Below are positions 1 through 6,127 of a stretch of DNA of 6,851 nt, in pieces. The stretch's first letter is position 1, and every line of letters begins with the position of its first letter. The notes under the pieces were generated by a model. The model was not told the DNA's origin and did not search any database. It was given only the letters and a program-made list of their open reading frames with translations. The DNA comes from Phycisphaerae bacterium (lineage in GTDB: Bacteria; Planctomycetota; Phycisphaerae; Phycisphaerales; SM1A02): positions 1-6,851 of the forward strand of contig VGXJ01000100.1 of assembly GCA_016873375.1 (NCBI GenBank), read 5' to 3'. A program made the position numbers and the translations under genes.

Positions 1-81
1 GCCTGATCTGGTGCTTCGGTGATTGATCGCGATGTGCCATGTTCGAGCCGCTTGCCCTGAACCAGATTGAAAGATTGCCGA

Positions 82-87
82 TAGAAC
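82..87 (+). promoter_or_regulatory. Weak -10-like hexamer upstream of the protease gene
   Basis: TAGAAC matches four of six bases of the TATAAT consensus and lies 26 bases before the preferred start. No convincing -35 lies 16-18 bases upstream: TTGCCC at 52-57 is too far and TTGAAA at 67-72 too close. This is only a candidate; the real promoter may lie elsewhere or use another sigma factor. Confidence 0.2.
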
Positions 88-103
88 TACCACAATGCCA
101 TTT

Positions 104-108
104 GGAGG
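104..108 (+). promoter_or_regulatory. Ribosome binding site that decides the protease start
   Basis: GGAGG ends four bases before ATG 113, a short but workable spacing. The other in-frame ATG, at 95, has no purine-rich motif upstream. The frame is closed by a TGA at 68-70, so no earlier start is possible. Confidence 0.6.
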
Positions 109-112
109 CCTC

Positions 113-2401
113 ATGACCACGCTGCTTGCCTCGTTCGTTGCCATCGGTTCGATCCTGCTTGGGCCGTCCACTGCCGCCGCCATGCCGGGCGATGCCCCCA
201 CGGGCGCTGCCGCCTGGGCCGACGCGCTCTGGACAGCCGCCCTGGCCGATGACCGGGCGAAGGTCGAGGAGCTTCTCAAGGCCGCACCCGCTGATGACTC
301 ACCGGCGATGCAGAAGGTCCGCGAGCGCGTGGCTGAGCGTGCGCGCAATCACGATGCGCGCGAAGCCGAGCGCAAGGCGGATCTCGAGAAGCACGAGAAG
401 GAGATGGGCGAGCATGTGACGAAGGGTGAACTGCTCAAGGCGCTCGTCGACGGTGCGAACATCCGCTATCTGCTCTCGGAGCAGGAATGGAAGCAGCGGG
501 GGACGACGCCCGCCTTCCGCGACCTCGTCAAGACCGCGCTGGCCGAGGCCGCCAAGGCCGAGTCGGCGGGCGATCTGCTCTATGCGCAGGAACTGACTTT
601 CCGCGCGAAGGTCCTCGTCGAGGACGGTATCGACCAAGAGACCTTCGAGCGCACCGAGGGCGCGCTCAACGATCTGAACGACCGCATCACGCTCATCGCG
701 ATCTACGCACCGCGCGCCATGCACGCGTTGCGCGAGAGCGTGGCCAAGCGCGTCGATCCCGATGATGACTTCGCCGACTTCAGCGAGGACGCCGCCGACG
801 ACTGGAAGGAAGTCGTGGGCGGCATCACCCGCAACCTCACGCTGGGCGCGCTCTCGGCCGCTGCCGAGGCCCACATCGGCGGCCAAGGTTGGGAGCCGCT
901 CGTGCGCGGCGGCCTCGAGCAGGTCCGCTTGCTCGCGACGACCAAGGCGCTGGATGAGACCTTCCCTGCGCTCAAGGATCCCGCCATCGTGGGGGCCTTC
1001 ACCAAGGATCTCGATGCGCTCGCGGGCGCGAAGCCCGAGCGGGCCAGCGGCACATGGGCACGCTCGACCGTCGATTCGATGCTCGAGGCGAACGACCGCA
1101 CCACCAAGATCCCGCACGATGTGCTGCTGCACGAGTTCGGCACCGGCGCGACGGAGCGGCTCTCGAAGGACCAGGGCGACGACTACTCGTCGATCATCTG
1201 GCCGGAGAACCTGCGCCGATTCAACCAGCAACTCGAGGGCGACTTCGTGGGCGTGGGCATCCTGCTGCGCTACGACGACAAGCGCCAGCTCATGATCGCC
1301 AACCCGCTCGAGGGCGGTCCGGCCGCGCGCGCGGGCGTGCAGCCCAACGACCGCATCATCGAGGTCAATGGCATGCCGACCGCGGGATGGACCCTCAACA
1401 AGGCGGTCGAGACGATCACGGGTCCTGCCGGCAAGAAGGTCACCATGAAGCTCCGCCGGGGCGAAGGTGACCAGGCCACCGATCTTGAGGTGCCGCTGAT
1501 CCGCGAGCGCATCAAGATGCGGTCGGTGAACGGCTGGTGGAAGCGCTCGATCGACGAGGCCGGCACGCCCGAGTGGGACTGGATGATCGACCCCGATGCG
1601 GGCATCGGCTACCTGCGCGTGACGAGCTTCAACGATGACACGCTCGACGACATGGCCGACGCCATCGAAGCGATGCGCAAGGCCGGCCAGCTGCGCGGGC
1701 TGGTGCTTGACCTTCGCGGCAACCCGGGCGGGCTCCTGCCTGCGGCGGTGGACATGGTCAATCTCTTCGTGAGCCGTGGCCTGGTCGTCGAAGTGCAGGA
1801 CCGCAACGGCCGCACGGTGGGCACGAACTACGCCAAGCCCAGCAAGGCCAAGCTCGCGGGGCTCCCGCTGGTCGTGCTCGTGAACCGGGAATCGGCCAGC
1901 GCCAGCGAGATCGTGAGCGGCGCGCTGCAGGCGTACAAGGCTGGCATCGTGATTGGCGATCGCACCTTCGGCAAGGGCAGCGTGCAGACCGTGCAGCGCG
2001 TGAGCGATGGTCCGCGCCAGGCTGCCGTCAAGGTCACGCAGCAGTACTACGCCTTGCCGCCGGCGGTGCCCGGCCAGAAGGGTCGCTTGGTGCACAAGCG
2101 CCTGAATACCGGCGACTGGGGCGTGAACCCCGATGTCGTCGTGCGCGTTGGGCCCAAGCAGCAGGAGAAGGCACAGACGCTGCGCACCAAGGCTGACCAG
2201 ATCGACGAGAGCGGCAAGGGTGCGAAGGACGAGCGCCCCAACCCGAGCGCGCTGGTGGCCGAGGGTGTGGATGAGCAGCTCGACCTTGCGCTCATGCTGC
2301 TGCAGGCGCGCCTGGCAACCGAGCCCGCCGTCGGGACGGCCGAGCGCCCCAAGTCGGCGCAGCCCGCGCTGTCGACCGACCGCGGGGCGCCGCCGAGTTG
2401 A
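113..2401 (+). CDS. Exported S41 family C-terminal processing protease (CtpA/Prc-like) with PDZ domain
   Basis: Serine protease of the carboxy-terminal processing family, which trims or degrades exported proteins from their C-termini; the natural substrate cannot be told from sequence. Numbering is for the 762-residue form. Residues 1-23 look like a signal peptide with a possible cut after Ala-Ala-Ala (21-23), although the n-region has no Lys or Arg. Residues 24 to about 310 are a charged, mostly helical region I do not recognise, coiled-coil-like near 64-100. The usual family core follows: lead-in at 356-377, PDZ domain about 378-450 with carboxylate-binding loop FVGVGILL, then the protease fold. 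DLRGNPGG is at 533-540. The nucleophile is Ser596 in SASASE and the base is Lys621 in TFGKG, 25 residues later, with Gln625 four residues on, the family's standard spacing. The tail from about 682 is charged and probably disordered. ATG 113 is preferred because GGAGG lies at 104-108; an in-frame ATG at 95 lacks such a site and would add six residues. It appears to be its own transcription unit. Confidence 0.93.
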   Translation: MTTLLASFVAIGSILLGPSTAAAMPGDAPTGAAAWADALWTAALADDRAKVEELLKAAPADDSPAMQKVRERVAERARNHDAREAERKADLEKHEKEMGEHVTKGELLKALVDGANIRYLLSEQEWKQRGTTPAFRDLVKTALAEAAKAESAGDLLYAQELTFRAKVLVEDGIDQETFERTEGALNDLNDRITLIAIYAPRAMHALRESVAKRVDPDDDFADFSEDAADDWKEVVGGITRNLTLGALSAAAEAHIGGQGWEPLVRGGLEQVRLLATTKALDETFPALKDPAIVGAFTKDLDALAGAKPERASGTWARSTVDSMLEANDRTTKIPHDVLLHEFGTGATERLSKDQGDDYSSIIWPENLRRFNQQLEGDFVGVGILLRYDDKRQLMIANPLEGGPAARAGVQPNDRIIEVNGMPTAGWTLNKAVETITGPAGKKVTMKLRRGEGDQATDLEVPLIRERIKMRSVNGWWKRSIDEAGTPEWDWMIDPDAGIGYLRVTSFNDDTLDDMADAIEAMRKAGQLRGLVLDLRGNPGGLLPAAVDMVNLFVSRGLVVEVQDRNGRTVGTNYAKPSKAKLAGLPLVVLVNRESASASEIVSGALQAYKAGIVIGDRTFGKGSVQTVQRVSDGPRQAAVKVTQQYYALPPAVPGQKGRLVHKRLNTGDWGVNPDVVVRVGPKQQEKAQTLRTKADQIDESGKGAKDERPNPSALVAEGVDEQLDLALMLLQARLATEPAVGTAERPKSAQPALSTDRGAPPS

Positions 2402-2527
2402 GATAACGGCCGAGGGCGCACCACCACCCGTGACCGGGTCGCTTCGGGGCGGTGTGCTGCGCTTGGCCACCGCCGCGCCCCATCGGCCGGTGGTGCCGCC
2501 GCAGCCAAACACCAGCACGGGTCGGTC
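2402..2527. other. Intergenic region with G+C-rich hairpins, possible protease-gene terminator
   Basis: No credible gene lies here. Several inverted repeats follow the protease stop codon. ACCCG/CGGGT (2426-2439) forms a perfect five-pair stem with a four-base loop. A larger imperfect stem pairs 2418-2429 with 2447-2457, with one bulge and one mismatch, and would exclude the small one. CCACCG (2467-2472) can pair with CGGTGG (2488-2493). None is followed by a run of T, so a classical intrinsic terminator is not shown. Rho-dependent or hairpin-only termination is possible but is inference. Confidence 0.3.
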
Positions 2528-2556
2528 TTGCCCCCGACGCGCGATTCTCCTATAAC
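2528..2556 (+). promoter_or_regulatory. Sigma70-type promoter of the pdhABC operon
   Basis: TTGCCC (2528-2533) and TATAAC (2551-2556) are separated by exactly 17 bases. The -10 matches five of six consensus bases and the -35 four of six. The short A+T-containing stretch stands out from its G+C-rich surroundings. Transcription would start near 2562-2564, leaving a leader of about 23 bases before pdhA. Both placement and spacing fit an operon promoter; the start site is inferred. Confidence 0.6.
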
Positions 2557-2576
2557 TGTCCGACTCTCCTTCAGTT

Positions 2577-2581
2577 GGGAG
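2577..2581 (+). promoter_or_regulatory. Ribosome binding site of pdhA
   Basis: GGGAG ends four bases before ATG 2586 and ten bases before a second in-frame ATG at 2592. Either could be used, the difference being two residues. I chose the first because it copies the four-base spacing seen at the protease gene. Confidence 0.5.
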
Positions 2582-2585
2582 CCCT

Positions 2586-3728
2586 ATGAGCATGCTTTCC
2601 GAACCCTCGACGTCCCGTCCGTTCGATGTCCACGGCAAGCCCGGCGAGCGGACCTCCGCCCCGGCTGCGACCGGCCGCCGCGATGCGGTCGATCCGGCCC
2701 TCTGCCGGCAGTGGCTGCGCGACATGCTGATGATTCGCGAGTTCGAGAACCGCTGCATGCAGCAGTACCAGGACAAGAAGATCGGCGGCTTCTGCCACAT
2801 CTACATCGGGCAGGAAGCGATCGCCGTCGGCTGCACGGCGGCGGTGCGCCCCAATGACCCAATCGTGACCGCGTACCGCGATCACGGCCACGCGCTCGCC
2901 CGGGGCATGGCGGCCCGCCACTGCATGGCCGAGATGTTCGGCAAGATCGGCGGCTGCGCCAAGGGCAAGGGCGGCTCGATGCACATGTTCGACCGCGAGC
3001 ATCACCTCTACGGCGGGCACGGCATCGTCGGCGCGCAGATCCCGCTCGGGGTCGGCCTGGCCTTCGCCTGCAAGTACATGGACGAGGTCATCGATGGCCA
3101 GCCCAACAGTCGCGTGGCGTTGGCATTCCTCGGCGATGGCGCGCTCAACCAGGGCGCGATCCACGAGGCGATGAACCTCGCGGGCCTGCTCGATATCCCG
3201 TGCGTGATCATCTGCGAGAACAACGGCTACTCGATGGGCACGAGCATCCACCGCGGCACCACCATGGGCCACGACATCATCTCGAAAGCCATCGGCTACG
3301 GCATCGATGGCTATGTCGTGGATGGCATGGATGTGCTCTCGGTCTACCACGACATGAGTGCGATCGTCGAGAAGTGCCGTCGCGAGAGCCGCCCGGCCTT
3401 CGTCGACATGCGCTGCTACCGCTTCAAGGGCCACTCGATGAGCGACCCCCGCAAGTACCGCACGCCCGAGGAGGAGAACCAATACGCGAGCGATGATCCG
3501 ATCGGCCGCCTGAAGCTGCACCTCGAAGAGCGCGGCGAACTGACCGAGGCCGTCCTCAAGGAGATGCAGAAGGAGATCCGCGACGAGGTGCGCGAGGCCA
3601 TCGCCTGGAGCGAGGCCAGCCCCGAGCCGCCGATGTCCGAGCTCTACCACGATGTCTTTGTCGAGCCGCACGGGCCGTTCAACGGCACCAGCCTGCCCCA
3701 GATGCTGCAGGGGAAGGACCTGCGCTGA
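2586..3728 (+). CDS. pdhA: Pyruvate dehydrogenase E1 component, alpha subunit
   Basis: With the beta subunit this forms the thiamine diphosphate-dependent E1 that decarboxylates pyruvate and acetylates the lipoyl group of E2, in the cytoplasm. The 380-residue length is usual for the alpha subunit of the alpha2beta2 type. Residues 1 to about 35 are a polar N-terminal extension with no clear domain. YRDHGH is at 97-102 and YGGHGIVGAQ at 142-151, the loop characteristic of this family. The thiamine diphosphate/magnesium motif is intact: GDG at 183-185, then 26 residues, then NN at 212-213. His283 lies in KGHSMSDP (281-288); this is the loop whose serine is the regulatory phosphorylation site of the mitochondrial enzyme, though no kinase is seen here. 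It is first in the operon, with its own promoter and pdhB starting two bases after its stop. Acetoin or branched-chain 2-oxoacid dehydrogenase E1-alpha are the alternatives; overall motif style favours pyruvate. Confidence 0.96.
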   Translation: MSMLSEPSTSRPFDVHGKPGERTSAPAATGRRDAVDPALCRQWLRDMLMIREFENRCMQQYQDKKIGGFCHIYIGQEAIAVGCTAAVRPNDPIVTAYRDHGHALARGMAARHCMAEMFGKIGGCAKGKGGSMHMFDREHHLYGGHGIVGAQIPLGVGLAFACKYMDEVIDGQPNSRVALAFLGDGALNQGAIHEAMNLAGLLDIPCVIICENNGYSMGTSIHRGTTMGHDIISKAIGYGIDGYVVDGMDVLSVYHDMSAIVEKCRRESRPAFVDMRCYRFKGHSMSDPRKYRTPEEENQYASDDPIGRLKLHLEERGELTEAVLKEMQKEIRDEVREAIAWSEASPEPPMSELYHDVFVEPHGPFNGTSLPQMLQGKDLR

Positions 3729-3730
3729 CC

Positions 3731-4750
3731 ATGAGTACCGTCACCGTCATCGACCCCACCATGACCGCCACCCGCGAGATCGAGTTCCGTGATGCCCTGC
3801 GCGAAGCGATGAGCCAGGAAATGCGCCGCGATCCGCGCGTGTTCCTGCTCGGCGAGGAAGTCGCGCAGTACAACGGTGCCTACAAGGTCAGCAAGGGCAT
3901 GCTCGAGGAGTTCGGCCCACGCCGCATCATCGACACGCCCATCTCGGAGTCTGGCTTCGCCGGCATGGCGATCGGTGCCGCCATGATGGGCCTGCGCCCG
4001 ATCGTCGAGTTCATGTCGTGGTCCTTCAGCCTCGTGGCGGCCGATCCCATCCTGAACAACGCGCCCAAGATGCTCTACATGTCGGGCGGCCAGTTCGGCT
4101 GCCCGATCGTCTTCCGCGGCAACGACGGCGCCGGCGGGCAGCTCGGCTCCACGCACTCCTGGTGCGTCGAGGGCCTCTACAGCAATGTGCCCGGCCTGAA
4201 GATGGCGATCCCCAGCTGCCCTGAGGATGCCAAGGGCCTGATGACGACCGCGATCCGCGACGATGATCCGGTCTTCTTCCTCGAGAGCGAGCGCATGCTC
4301 GGCATGAAGGGCCATGTGCCCGAGGGCGACTACCTGATTCCCTTCGGCCAGGCTAAGGTCCGCCGCGAAGGCACCGACTGCACGCTCGTGTCATTCGGCC
4401 GCCCGGTGAACTTCTGCCTCGATGCGGCCGCGGAACTCGCCAAGGAGGGCATCTCGTGCGAGGTGCTCGACATGCGCACGATCCGCCCGCTTGACATCGA
4501 TTCGATCGTGCGCAGCGTGCGCAAGACGAACTACTGCGTGGTCGTCGACCAGTCGTGGAGCTTCGGCAGCCCGGGCAGCGAAGTGGCCAGCCAGGTGCAC
4601 CAGCACTGCTTCGACGACCTCGACAACTTCGTGCACCGCGTGCACAGCGCCGACGTGCCCACGCCGTACGCGTTCAACCTCGAGCAGGAGTACCTGCCCA
4701 ACGCCCGCAGGATCTGCGAGGCGGTGCGCAGCTGCCTCTACCGCGCCTGA
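3731..4750 (+). CDS. pdhB: Pyruvate dehydrogenase E1 component, beta subunit
   Basis: Partner of the alpha subunit; it contributes half of each thiamine diphosphate site and the surface that binds E2. The 339 residues are near full family length. Residues about 16-190 are the pyrimidine-binding domain: LGEEVAQYNGAYK at 40-52, then DTPISESGFAG at 68-78, whose Glu73 corresponds to the cofactor-activating glutamate (Glu59 of mature human E1-beta). His142 in STHSW aligns with human His128. The C-terminal transketolase-like domain (about 205-330) carries VLDMRTIRPLD at 245-255. The segment EFMSWSFSLVAAD (93-105) recalls chlamydial PdhB, from memory rather than a computed alignment. The start is two bases after the pdhA stop; AAGGA at 3714-3718 is twelve bases away, rather far, so coupled translation is likely. 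Met11 at 3761 lacks a better site. Acetoin dehydrogenase E1-beta is the main alternative but fits less well around residues 40-75. Confidence 0.96.
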   Translation: MSTVTVIDPTMTATREIEFRDALREAMSQEMRRDPRVFLLGEEVAQYNGAYKVSKGMLEEFGPRRIIDTPISESGFAGMAIGAAMMGLRPIVEFMSWSFSLVAADPILNNAPKMLYMSGGQFGCPIVFRGNDGAGGQLGSTHSWCVEGLYSNVPGLKMAIPSCPEDAKGLMTTAIRDDDPVFFLESERMLGMKGHVPEGDYLIPFGQAKVRREGTDCTLVSFGRPVNFCLDAAAELAKEGISCEVLDMRTIRPLDIDSIVRSVRKTNYCVVVDQSWSFGSPGSEVASQVHQHCFDDLDNFVHRVHSADVPTPYAFNLEQEYLPNARRICEAVRSCLYRA

Positions 4751-4765
4751 ATCACGGACGATCCC

Positions 4766-4770
4766 AGGAG
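4766..4770 (+). promoter_or_regulatory. Ribosome binding site of pdhC
   Basis: AGGAG ends five bases before ATG 4776 and lies in the 25-base gap after pdhB. It fixes the E2 start, because the same frame is open back to 4422 inside pdhB. The extra upstream 118 residues would be Arg/Ser/Thr/Ala-rich out-of-frame translation of pdhB, and the conserved lipoyl domain begins directly at 4776. Confidence 0.8.
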
Positions 4771-4775
4771 ACACC

Positions 4776-6083
4776 ATGCCCACGACCGTCACCATGCCCC
4801 GCCTCTCCGACACGATGGAGGCCGGCACCGTCATCAAGTGGCACGTGAAGGAAGGCGACACGGTCGCCACTGGCGATGTGCTCGCCGACGTCGAGACCGA
4901 CAAGGCCACGATGGAGATGCAGACCTACGACGACGGCGTCGTGGCCAAGCTGCTCATCGGCGCGGGAGACCGCGTGGCGATCGGCACGCCCATTGCGGTC
5001 ATCGCGGTGGATGGCGAGGATGCCTCGTCGGCCGGCGCCGCCAAGTCCGCCGCGGCAGCCCCGACCACGGCAGCCGCGGCCGTGGCAACCAACGACGAAG
5101 CCCCGGTGGTCGTCACCGGTACCGTGGTCATGCCCAGCGTCCACGCCGACAACGGTGCGCGTGCGCGCATTTCGCCGGTTGCGCGACGCATGGCCGAGGA
5201 ACTCGGCGTCGACATCAACAGCCTGCGAGGCACCGGCCCCGGTGGCCGCGTGATCAAGCGTGACATCGAAGCCGCCGCGACCCGCAAGGGCAGCGGTGCG
5301 GTGGCAGCCCCGGCCTCGATCATGCCGGTGGTGGCCGCGCCTGCGCCCGCGGCTGCAGCGAGCATGCCGGTCGTGGCTGGCCCTGGCTCGCGCGAAGTCG
5401 CGGTGAGCGGCATGCGCCAGACGATCGCGCGCCGGCTCGTCGAGAGCAAGAGCACGATCCCGCACTACCAGGTGTCGATGCGCTTCAACATGGATCCCTT
5501 GCTCGAACTGCGCAAGATGCTCAACGCGCAGCTCGAACCGCAGGGCGTGAAGCTCAGCGTGAACGACTTCATCGTGCGCGCGTGCGCGCTCGCGATGGCG
5601 CAGCACCCGTACTTCAACGCGAGCTGGGCCGGCGATCGCATCATCATCCACGGCGAGGTCAATGTGGGCGTGGCCGTCAGCCTGCCTGCCGAGCGCGGGG
5701 GCGGCCTGGTCGTTGCGGTCATCCGCAACGCCGACCAGAAGGGCCTGCGCCAGATCTCGCTCGACACGCGCGCGTTGGCCGAGAAGGCCCGCACGCGCGG
5801 CCTCGGCCCCGAGGACATGATGGGCGCCACGTTCACGATCTCGAACCTGGGCATGTACGGCGTCGACAACTTCACCGCGATCATCAACCCGCCCAACAGC
5901 GCGATCCTCGCCTGCGGCGCGGCGGTGGAGCGGCCGGTCGTGCGCAACAGCCAGCTCTGCGTGGGTACCGAGCTCGACGCGACCCTCAGCCTCGATCACC
6001 GCGTGATCGACGGCGCGATGGCCGCCGAGTACCTGACCACGGTGCGCCACAACCTCGAGAACCCGGCCACGCTGCTGGTGTGA
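4776..6083 (+). CDS. pdhC: Pyruvate dehydrogenase E2 component (dihydrolipoamide acetyltransferase)
   Basis: Core of the pyruvate dehydrogenase complex: the lipoyl group carries acetyl from E1 to the catalytic domain, which transfers it to CoA. Its 435 residues have the standard E2 layout. One lipoyl domain spans about 1-79, with lipoylated Lys43 in ETDKATME. An Ala-rich linker covers about 83-128. The peripheral subunit-binding domain, which holds E1 or E3, spans about 129-167 (ISPVARRMAEELGVD and GTGPGGRVIKRDIE). A second Ala/Pro/Val linker covers 168-205. The acetyltransferase domain spans about 206-435, with the active site DHRVIDG at 407-413, catalytic His408 and Asp412. All key residues are intact. 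It is the last gene of the operon; no E3 gene follows, so E3 must be encoded elsewhere. The single lipoyl domain and E1 neighbours fit pyruvate dehydrogenase; a branched-chain or acetoin E2 is less likely but cannot be excluded by sequence alone. It is also called aceF or pdhC depending on the organism. Confidence 0.96.
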   Translation: MPTTVTMPRLSDTMEAGTVIKWHVKEGDTVATGDVLADVETDKATMEMQTYDDGVVAKLLIGAGDRVAIGTPIAVIAVDGEDASSAGAAKSAAAAPTTAAAAVATNDEAPVVVTGTVVMPSVHADNGARARISPVARRMAEELGVDINSLRGTGPGGRVIKRDIEAAATRKGSGAVAAPASIMPVVAAPAPAAAASMPVVAGPGSREVAVSGMRQTIARRLVESKSTIPHYQVSMRFNMDPLLELRKMLNAQLEPQGVKLSVNDFIVRACALAMAQHPYFNASWAGDRIIIHGEVNVGVAVSLPAERGGGLVVAVIRNADQKGLRQISLDTRALAEKARTRGLGPEDMMGATFTISNLGMYGVDNFTAIINPPNSAILACGAAVERPVVRNSQLCVGTELDATLSLDHRVIDGAMAAEYLTTVRHNLENPATLLV

Positions 6084-6127
6084 GCGGGGTGCGCGCGGGT
6101 TGAGTCGCGCCCTGCGCGGTCAGCCCC
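6084..6127. terminator. Convergent gap between pdhC and rlmN with possible hairpins
   Basis: The 44 bases between the two stop codons hold GCGCG (6091-6095) and CGCGC (6106-6110), a five-pair G+C stem with a ten-base loop, extendable by two G-C pairs across a one-base bulge. A second dyad, CGGTCAG (6117-6123) with CTGACCG (6138-6144), forms seven pairs around a 14-base loop that spans the rlmN stop codon. No T-run follows on either strand, so these are at best weak candidates for a shared terminator. Confidence 0.3.

Noticed and set aside
2133..2555. A plus-strand 140-codon frame across the end of the protease gene and the intergenic region
   Set aside because: Its first two thirds overlap the conserved protease frame. 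Its product is Arg/Ser/Pro-rich with no domain, and it runs into the pdh promoter.
299..2800. An 833-codon open frame on the minus strand opposite the protease gene
   Set aside because: Its translation is rich in Arg, His, Ala and Leu with no recognisable domain. It lies opposite a complete conserved S41 gene and runs into pdhA. Long antisense frames are expected in G+C-rich DNA.
2571..3671. A 366-codon minus-strand frame opposite pdhA
   Set aside because: It is an antisense shadow of a fully conserved gene, with a His/Asp/Ala-rich translation and no motif or suitable ribosome binding site noted.
4422..4775. An N-terminal extension of E2 of 118 residues inside pdhB
   Set aside because: It is an out-of-frame reading of pdhB. 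The lipoyl domain begins at 4776 directly after an AGGAG ribosome binding site.
4752..6050. A 432-codon minus-strand frame opposite pdhC
   Set aside because: The translation is dominated by Gly, His, Arg and Asp, the typical reverse reading of Ala/Val/Asp-rich coding sequence. pdhC on the other strand has every expected motif.
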